From contig CAKZIH010000339.1 of NCBI GenBank assembly GCA_936931335.1, positions 1 through 11,293 on the forward strand: 11,293 nucleotides of DNA. Direction: 5' to 3'. The DNA comes from an uncultured Nostocoides sp. (GTDB taxonomy: Bacteria > Actinomycetota > Actinomycetes > Actinomycetales > Dermatophilaceae). The position numbers and the translations under genes were made by a program. The notes under the pieces were generated by a model, which ran no database searches, was not told the DNA's origin, and was given only the letters and a program-made list of their open reading frames with translations. Positions 6,577 through 11,293 of the stretch are shown here, piece after piece (position 1 is the stretch's first letter; each line of letters begins with the position of its first letter).

Positions 6577-7323
6577 ATGGCAGTCCAGGAGATCATCCTC
6601 GTCCGGCACGGACAGTCCGAGGGCAATGTGGCCGCGGAGGCCGCCAGCCGGGACAACCTCGACCGCATCGCCGTCACCGCCCGGGACGCCGATGTGGTGC
6701 TCTCCGAGACCGGCCGGGAGCAGGCCGCCGCGGTGGGTCGTTGGCTCAGCGAGCTGCCCGATGAGGAACGACCGGGCATCGTCTGGAGTAGCCCGTTTCG
6801 CCGGGCCCGCGAGACCGCGGAGATCGCCCTCAAGGTGTGCGACGTCGACCTGGACTACCGCATCGATGAGCGCCTGCGCGACCGGGATATGGGGATCACC
6901 GATGCGCTGACGGCGCGCGGGATCAAGGAGAAGTACCCGGAGGAGGCCGAGCGGCGCGCCTGGCTGGGCAAGTTTTACTACCGGCCGCCGGGCGGGGAGT
7001 CCTGGGCCGATGTCGCCTTCCGGGTCCGCTCGGTCCTCGGCGATCTGGCCACCCTGGAGAAGCACGAGCGGGTGCTGCTCGCCGCGCACGATGTGGTCAT
7101 CCTGCTCTTTTGCTATGTCGCGGAAGGGATGGAGGAGGAGAGCGTCTTGGAGCGGGCCCGAACCAATGGCCTGCGCAATGCCGCGATCTGCCGCCTGAGG
7201 CGCGACCCCGAGTCCCCGACCGGGTGGCAGGTGACCGCATACAACGAGGACCAGCACCTGCGTGACCTGGGCGTGCGGGTCACCGATCAGCCCGGTGCGG
7301 CCGACGAAGTCGGCGGGCTCTGA
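6577..7323 (+). CDS. Histidine phosphatase family protein (phosphoglycerate mutase fold)
   Basis: This 248-residue protein has the signature LVRHGQSEGN at residues 8-17, with H11 as the phosphohistidine, R75/R76 in SSPFRRARETAE, GGESWADVAFRV (139-150), and the second catalytic histidine H171 in LLAAHD. All catalytic residues of a working phosphatase are present. It is likely a broad-specificity cytosolic phosphatase rather than a glycolytic mutase, because PGAM-specific features are not evident. Its substrate is unknown. Its TGA overlaps the ATG of nnrD by one base (TGATG at 7321-7325), so the two are translated together. The start is set by the -10 box 6 bases upstream. The nnrD partner hints at metabolite damage control, but that is inference. 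Confidence 0.92.
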   Translation: MAVQEIILVRHGQSEGNVAAEAASRDNLDRIAVTARDADVVLSETGREQAAAVGRWLSELPDEERPGIVWSSPFRRARETAEIALKVCDVDLDYRIDERLRDRDMGITDALTARGIKEKYPEEAERRAWLGKFYYRPPGGESWADVAFRVRSVLGDLATLEKHERVLLAAHDVVILLFCYVAEGMEEESVLERARTNGLRNAAICRLRRDPESPTGWQVTAYNEDQHLRDLGVRVTDQPGAADEVGGL

Positions 7324-8237
7324 TGGCGCGCAGTACCGGACCCCAAGGCGGCGGGACGCTGGACGCACCCGTCCTGGTCACCCCCGTGACGCTGCGGGCA
7401 TGGGGACTGCCCGAGCCGGCCGGCTCGAAGTACGACCGGGGCCAGGTGGTCGTCGTCGGTGGGGCATGCAAGACGCCCGGCGCGGCGATGCTCGCCGGCC
7501 TGGCCGCGCTGCGGATGGGCGCTGGCCGATTGAGCCTGGCGGTCGCCGACAGCGTGGCGCCGCATGTCGCCGTCGCCGTGCCCGAATCGGGCGTCTACGG
7601 ACTGGACGAATCCGCGGACGGGTCAATCACCGGGGAAGGCGCGGCCACCCTGCTGGACAAGGAAGTCTCCCGCGCCAACGGCCTGCTCATCGGCCCGGGC
7701 CTGGACGACGCCGAGGGCACCATCCGGCTCATTGAGGACCTCACTCCCTTGGTCGACGACGAGGTATGCGTCGTGCTCGACGCCTTCGGGGTGACCGTGC
7801 TTCCCGACGTCTCGGCCGCCTGCCGGGGGCGGTTGGCCGGGCGAATGTTGTTGACCCCCAACACCAATGAGCTGGCCAAGCTCATCGGCGCCGACGAGAT
7901 CGAGGACGACGAGGTCGCCGAGGCCGCATATGACGTCGCGCAGCGCTATGACGCCACCGTGACCTGCAATAGCTGGGTGGTCAGCGGCTCGGAGGTCTGG
8001 CGGATCACCACTGGTGACACCGGTCTGGCCACCTCCGGCAGCGGCGATGTGCTGGCCGGAGCGGTCGCCGGTCTGGTGACCCGCGGCGCCGACGGACCAC
8101 AGGCGATGGTGTGGGCGGCATACGCCCATGCGGCGGCGGGTGACGGCTTGGCGACGAAGTTCGGCCGGGTCGGTTTCCTCGCCGGCGAACTGCCCGCGCA
8201 ACTGCCCCTGGTGCTGCGCTCGCTGCGCGGCGACTGA
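7323..8237 (+). CDS. nnrD: ADP-dependent NAD(P)H-hydrate dehydratase
   Basis: This 304-residue protein is a ribokinase-fold enzyme that dehydrates the damaged cofactors NADHX and NADPHX back to NADH and NADPH using ADP. Motifs in order: KYDRGQVVVVGG (36-47), GAAMLAGLAALRMGAG (53-68), IGPGL (123-127), LTPNTNEL (177-184) and ATSGSGDVLAGAVAGL (236-251), where D242 is the catalytic aspartate. The usual VLDADAL element reads VLDAFGV here (151-157), keeping the LDA core. Many bacteria fuse this domain to the NAD(P)HX epimerase; here it stands alone, and no epimerase is in the window. It overlaps the phosphatase stop by one base and lacks a strong ribosome site, so it probably depends on translational coupling. 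Its gene is followed by a separate promoter for the next gene. Confidence 0.92.
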   Translation: MARSTGPQGGGTLDAPVLVTPVTLRAWGLPEPAGSKYDRGQVVVVGGACKTPGAAMLAGLAALRMGAGRLSLAVADSVAPHVAVAVPESGVYGLDESADGSITGEGAATLLDKEVSRANGLLIGPGLDDAEGTIRLIEDLTPLVDDEVCVVLDAFGVTVLPDVSAACRGRLAGRMLLTPNTNELAKLIGADEIEDDEVAEAAYDVAQRYDATVTCNSWVVSGSEVWRITTGDTGLATSGSGDVLAGAVAGLVTRGADGPQAMVWAAYAHAAAGDGLATKFGRVGFLAGELPAQLPLVLRSLRGD

Positions 8238-8275
8238 GCGCGCTCGCCAATCCCCACCCAGGCCGCGGGGCGTCC

Positions 8276-8281
8276 TAGCGT
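8276..8281 (+). promoter_or_regulatory. Leaderless-type -10 box (TAGCGT) for the DUF6582-like gene
   Basis: TAGCGT ends 7 bases before the ATG at 8289, an exact copy of the arrangement at 253-268. It overlaps the possible GTG start at 8280 and therefore argues for the ATG. Confidence 0.55.
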
Positions 8282-8288
8282 GGGTGAC

Positions 8289-8540
8289 ATGGCCGACAAG
8301 ATCTCCCGCCGCGACGACGTCAACCCCGACGAGGGCGAGCACAAATATGGCGATGTGCAGTTCGCCGACCCCACCAACAAGAAGTACCCGATCGACAGCG
8401 AGCAGCATGTGCGCGCCGCGTGGTCCTACATCAACAAGAAGGACAACGCCGCCAAGTACGACGCGGACGAGGTCGAGACCATGAAGGGGCGCATCAAGCG
8501 CGCCGCGAAGAAGTTCGACATCGAGATCGACGAGGACTGA
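8289..8540 (+). CDS. Small conserved protein, DUF6582-like
   Basis: This 83-residue charged protein has an N-terminal stretch SRRDDVNPDEGEHKYGD, a central FADPTNKKYPIDSEQHVRAAW with the recognisable KYPI core, and a helical C-terminal half with many Lys and Ala residues (YINKKDNAAKYDADE, then KGRIKRAAKKFDIEI). This layout matches a family of small actinobacterial and phage-associated proteins that I recall as DUF6582; its molecular role is not known. It has no membrane segment or cysteine and should be cytosolic. The ATG at 8289 is chosen over GTG 8280 because of the -10 box. It has its own promoter and lies 98 bases before the DJ-1/PfpI gene. Family name confidence is moderate; that it is a gene is quite certain. 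Confidence 0.82.
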   Translation: MADKISRRDDVNPDEGEHKYGDVQFADPTNKKYPIDSEQHVRAAWSYINKKDNAAKYDADEVETMKGRIKRAAKKFDIEIDED

Positions 8541-8626
8541 CTCGAACCCCGGACCCGAGCCCGATGCCCGGCACAAGCCGACCGGATCGGGTGGGCCACA
8601 ATCCCGTTTAACCTGGGCAATCGACA

Positions 8627-8632
8627 TAGGGT
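8627..8632 (+). promoter_or_regulatory. Leaderless-type -10 box (TAGGGT) for the DJ-1/PfpI gene
   Basis: TAGGGT ends 6 bases before the ATG at 8639, with GGAAAT between. GGAAA is too close to the ATG to serve as a normal ribosome site. The same hexamer precedes the antiporter gene on the other strand. Confidence 0.5.
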
Positions 8633-8638
8633 GGAAAT

Positions 8639-9217
8639 ATGACCACGAACACCCAGTCATCCGAGAAGACCGGCAAGGTGGCCTTCCTGGTCGCGAAGGA
8701 AGGCATCGAGCAGGTCGAACTGACCGACCCGTGGAAGGCCGTCAAGGACGCCGGTTACCAGCCGGTGCTCGTCTCCCCCGAGAGCGGCGAAGTCCAGATG
8801 TTCAACCACCTCGACAAGGCCGACACCCAGAAGGTCGACGTGACCGTCGACGACGCGTCCATCGAGGACTATGACGCCCTGGTCCTGCCCGGCGGCGTCG
8901 CCAACCCCGACGCCCTGCGCACCGAAGAGGACGCGGTCGCCTTCGTGCGCGACTTCTTCGCCAGCGGCCGCCCGGTCGCCGCGATCTGCCACGCCCCCTG
9001 GACCCTGGTCGAGGCGGACGTGCTCTCCGGACGCAAGCTCACCTCTTGGCCCAGCCTCAAGACCGACATCAGCAACGCCGGCGGCGAGTGGGTCGACGAG
9101 CGCGTGGTGACCGACGGCAACCTCATCACCAGCCGCAACCCCGATGACCTGCCGGCATTCTGCTCTGCGGTCGTCGAAGCGCTGGAACACGGCTCCGCCG
9201 CCAGCCCCACCGCCTGA
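8639..9217 (+). CDS. DJ-1/PfpI-family protein (type 1 glutamine amidotransferase-like)
   Basis: This 192-residue protein of the PfpI branch has E24 in the strand-turn KEGIEQVELTDPW, VLPGGVANPDALR (82-94), the nucleophile elbow AAICHAPW with C117 and H118, and GRKLTSWPSLKTDISNAGG followed by WVDE (131-154). This is the standard set of a working PfpI/YhbO-type protein. Members are linked to stress survival, with reported deglycase, glyoxalase-like or peptidase activities that are still debated. It should be a cytosolic oligomer. A polar N-terminal extension of about 12 residues precedes the core. It has its own promoter and is closed by a strong hairpin at 9239-9273. Expression is probably general or stress related; no specific operator was seen. 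Confidence 0.94.
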   Translation: MTTNTQSSEKTGKVAFLVAKEGIEQVELTDPWKAVKDAGYQPVLVSPESGEVQMFNHLDKADTQKVDVTVDDASIEDYDALVLPGGVANPDALRTEEDAVAFVRDFFASGRPVAAICHAPWTLVEADVLSGRKLTSWPSLKTDISNAGGEWVDERVVTDGNLITSRNPDDLPAFCSAVVEALEHGSAASPTA

Positions 9218-9238
9218 GGGCCCCGCCCACCTAACCGT

Positions 9239-9273
9239 CGAACCGCCCCGAGCCTCTGGCCCGGGGCGGTTCG
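9239..9273. terminator. Strong hairpin between convergent genes
   Basis: A 12-bp perfect stem (9239-9250 with 9262-9273, core CGAACCGCCCCG) encloses a loop that itself contains GCC/GGC. It starts 22 bases after the stop of the DJ-1/PfpI gene and lies 87 bases from the stop of the antiporter gene on the other strand. No long T-run follows, which is usual in GC-rich actinobacteria. It can work in both directions. Confidence 0.8.
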
Positions 9274-9359
9274 CCGTCTGCCCGACTGGTGTGCTGTCCA
9301 CACGGTGGGGTCCGAATCCCGCTGGCGAAGCTGCGCACGCTCGCCGGTTCGGTCGCGGC

Positions 9360-10665
9360 TCAGGCCGTACGGCGTCGCTCCAGGGCAGCGAGCACCGGGG
9401 TCGAGGCGATGCCATGCACCAGCACCGAGAGTGCGATCGTGAAGGCCGCCGTCGACCACAGCCAGGGCAGCTGCGCGAACTCGGCGTGGCCCGATGCATA
9501 CGCCAGGTAATAGAGCGTGCCCACCCCGCGCACCCCGAAAAAGGCCGCGGCCAAGCGTTCCCGCCGGTCCAGGCCGCCACGTTCCCCGGCATCCCGGGCG
9601 CCGAGACCAAGGCCGATGATCCCCGCGAGCGGGCGGATGACCAGCACCAGCGACACCCCGATAAGGATGCCGCGCCAGTCCAGGTCGTCCAGCAAACCCC
9701 GGGTCAGCGCGATCCCCAGGGCGAGCAGGATCGCCAGGGTGAGCAGCCGCTCCAGGCGCCTCGACCACCTCATGCATCGAGCGGTGGTACTCGTGATAGC
9801 GCTCCTGCGAGCGGACGGTCATCGCGCAAACGAAGACGCCGAGGAAGCCGTAGCCACCCGCCACTTCACTGAGCCCGTATGCCGTGAGCAGCGCCGCCAC
9901 GGCGAGCAGCGGTTCCCCGTGCTCGGCGATGCGCAGCGAACTCGCGCGCGCCCGGAAGGCGACTCGCCCGAGAACCCAGCCGACCGCCATACCGACGGCG
10001 ACGCCGACGGCGACCTTGCCCACGACATACCAACTCGCCCATTCCAGCACGAGCGAGCCGTTCCAGGCCTCGGTTGCCACGAGGATGGCGCCATAGACGA
10101 AGGGGAAGGCCAGGCCGTCGTTGAGGCCGGCTTCGGAGGTGAGCGCGAAGCGCACCTCGTCGTCTTCGTCGATCTCCTCGGGTTCGGTGTCGATCTCTTC
10201 CGGGTCGGCCGGGCCACCGACCTGGACATCGGAGGCGAGCACCGGGTCCGTGGGCGCCAGCGCGCCGCCGAGCAGCAGAGCCGCAGCCGGGGTGAGGCCC
10301 GCGGCCCACCAGCCGAGACCGGCCACCGCCGCGATGGTCAGCGGCATGGTGATGCCCAGCAGGCGCCAGGCGGGCGACCAACGTCGCCAGCAGGTCTTAT
10401 CCCGCCAGGTCAATGGGCGATCCAGCGCGAGCCCGACGCCCATGAGTGCGACGAGCACGGTGATCTCGGTGACATGCTCGACGACCGCGCGGTTGGCGAT
10501 CGGATCGATCGCCAACCCGTCGGCCAGCGGAGTCAGCCCGATGAGCATCCCGATGACCACGAGCACCAAGGGTGGGGACAGGGCGGCCGACCGCAATAGG
10601 CGGGGCAGGACCACCGCGACCAGGAGACACAGACCGGCGATGAGATAAAGGAGATCGACTTTCAC
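9360..10665 (-). pseudogene. CPA1-type cation:proton antiporter, interrupted by a one-base frameshift
   Basis: The first 302 codons (10665 to 9760) encode a membrane protein with the NhaP/CPA1 hallmarks LAPTDPVLASDVQVG (136-150), an acidic loop DPEEIDTEPEEIDEDDE (154-170), and EAGLNDGLAFPF (178-189) with the transport Asn-Asp pair. After HRSMHEVVE the frame fails: it turns into Pro/Gly/Arg-rich sequence. Removing one G at 9759/9760 restores RLERLLTLAILLALGIAL, RPLAGIIGLG and FFGVRGVGTLYYLAYA up to TGA at 9360, giving an intact 434-residue antiporter. Without it the frame runs on to 8869, antisense to the DJ-1/PfpI gene. The GTG start follows a TAGGGT box by 10 bases. The extra base may be a true mutation or a sequence error. 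The intact protein would exchange Na+ or K+ for H+ in the membrane. Confidence 0.88.
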
Positions 10666-10671
10666 GAGGGC

Positions 10672-10690
10672 ACCAACCCTAGTCGTTGGT
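10672..10690. promoter_or_regulatory. -10 box (TAGGGT, minus strand) with overlapping dyad before the antiporter
   Basis: TAGGGT occupies 10676-10681 on the minus strand, 10 bases from the GTG at 10665. A perfect inverted repeat ACCAAC-N7-GTTGGT spans 10672-10690 and overlaps the box. A protein bound to that dyad would block the promoter, so it is a candidate operator. It could also be chance, since arms are only 6 bp. Confidence 0.45.
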
Positions 10691-10731
10691 AGCTCCCCGA
10701 TCCGCGTCGTCCGGAGCCGGTGCGCGCAGGC

Positions 10732-11293
10732 TCAGCCCGCTCCGTCCTCCGCCGAGTCCTCGTCTGAGTCGGCGTCGGGCTCTGCGTCCGGCTCGGGGGC
10801 GTCGTCCCCACGCAGTGCCTGCTCCAGGGTGGCGCCGGCGGCGATCAGCCGCCCACCACGCTCATAGTCCGGCTCGGCGTTGTAGGTGAGCACCCCGACC
10901 ACCCGCTGGTCGGCATCGGCATACCAAATGGTGAACCCGCCGACGCGCTCGACGACCTCCTCGTGCTCGTAGCCATCGCCCCAGGCGGAGTACTGCAGGG
11001 TGTGCTCACCGATGGTCGACCAGAACCCCGGGGTCTCGTTCCAGGTCTGCTGCGCGCCATCGTCGCTGGCCGCGGCATTCGCGCCGGCTACCTCACCCAT
11101 CGCCAGGGCATCGCCCCAGTGCTCTACGCTGAGCGCGCGCTGGGCGACGCCGTGCAACCCCCGGGCCACATCACCGGCGACCCACACCCCGGGGGCGGCC
11201 TGCAGGTGCTCGTCCACGACCACCCGACCCTGGTGGGTCTGCACACCGGCGTCGCCGAGCAGGTCACCCTGCGGGGCAATCCCGACCGCGGCG
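10732..11293 (-). CDS. FAD-dependent pyridine-nucleotide oxidoreductase, C-terminal part (partial)
   Basis: The frame enters from the right edge and ends at TGA 10732-10734, giving about 186 residues. It shows VGIAPQ and then VVVDEHLQAAPGVWVAGDVA, the second FAD-binding motif (GD with following hydrophobics) of the ferredoxin/rubredoxin/nitrite reductase type flavoproteins. The EHWGDALAMGEVAGANAA segment and a C-terminal domain with FWSTIGEHTLQYSAWGDGYE and NAEPDYERGGRLI are as in ferredoxin reductase-like enzymes. It passes electrons from NAD(P)H to a small redox protein in the cytosol; the partner is not visible. The last about 20 residues are an acidic Asp/Glu/Ala tail, unusual for the family. 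The internal GTG at 11244 is not a real start because the coding frame continues upstream. Confidence 0.88.
   Translation of the reverse strand, partial: AAVGIAPQGDLLGDAGVQTHQGRVVVDEHLQAAPGVWVAGDVARGLHGVAQRALSVEHWGDALAMGEVAGANAAASDDGAQQTWNETPGFWSTIGEHTLQYSAWGDGYEHEEVVERVGGFTIWYADADQRVVGVLTYNAEPDYERGGRLIAAGATLEQALRGDDAPEPDAEPDADSDEDSAEDGAG

Noticed and set aside
8280..8288. GTG start for the DUF6582-like gene
   Set aside because: The GTG lies within the TAGCGT -10 box; the ATG at 8289 has the correct leaderless spacing.
8560..8591. Possible terminator hairpin (CCCGAT/ATCGGG) after the DUF6582-like gene
   Set aside because: Only a 6-bp stem with a 20-base loop and no T-run; too weak to call.
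7623..8660. A 345-codon minus-strand frame opposite nnrD and the DUF6582-like gene
   Set aside because: Crosses two genes and two promoters; no motif, and codon bias is that of an antisense frame.
8869..9758. Long continuation of the antiporter frame after the frameshift
   Set aside because: Sequence after residue 302 loses hydrophobic character, and lies antisense to the DJ-1/PfpI gene, whereas the other frame continues the antiporter perfectly.
9750..9770. Programmed ribosomal frameshifting in the antiporter
   Set aside because: No slippery heptamer, homopolymer or downstream pseudoknot is evident, and antiporters are not known to use it.

Overview
The window is GC-rich DNA from an actinobacterium. 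The signs are third codon positions dominated by G or C, an F420-dependent LLM oxidoreductase, a stand-alone ADP-dependent NAD(P)H-hydrate dehydratase, and several start codons sitting just behind a TAnnnT -10 box, which is the layout of leaderless mRNAs. A Micrococcales-type genome would fit, but nothing here fixes genus or species. No tRNA, rRNA, CRISPR array, transposase or phage gene is visible.

Left part (1-759): the last 32 codons of an unidentified plus-strand gene, then a small acidic, probably disordered 101-residue ORF. The ORF is boxed by two 80-bp arms (122-201 and 631-710) that are inverted copies of each other (78/80 identical). Each arm folds on itself into a 16-bp stem. This is the least explained structure in the window.

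Centre left (760-5290, all minus strand): a tightly coupled three-gene operon runs leftwards: nitrilase-superfamily amidase, metal-dependent amidohydrolase (YtcJ/Amidohydro_3 type) and a PuuP-like APC amino acid/polyamine permease. Both junctions are ATGA overlaps. The set looks like an uptake-and-hydrolysis module for an amide or N-acyl amine; the substrate is unknown. Upstream lie a GNAT acetyltransferase and an FGD-like F420 oxidoreductase, also on the minus strand.

Centre right (6300-9217, plus strand): a 277-bp divergent region with short direct repeats, then a histidine phosphatase overlapping nnrD (NADHX/NADPHX repair) by one base, a small DUF6582-like protein, and a DJ-1/PfpI-family protein. 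A strong 12-bp hairpin terminator closes this side.

Right end (9360-11293, minus strand): a CPA1 cation:proton antiporter split by one extra base, and the C-terminal part of an FAD-dependent pyridine-nucleotide oxidoreductase that runs off the window.

The observations most worth following are the nested inverted-repeat element, the strong over-representation of the heptamer GGCATAC on both strands and in coding and non-coding DNA, the consistent leaderless-promoter architecture, and the antiporter frameshift.
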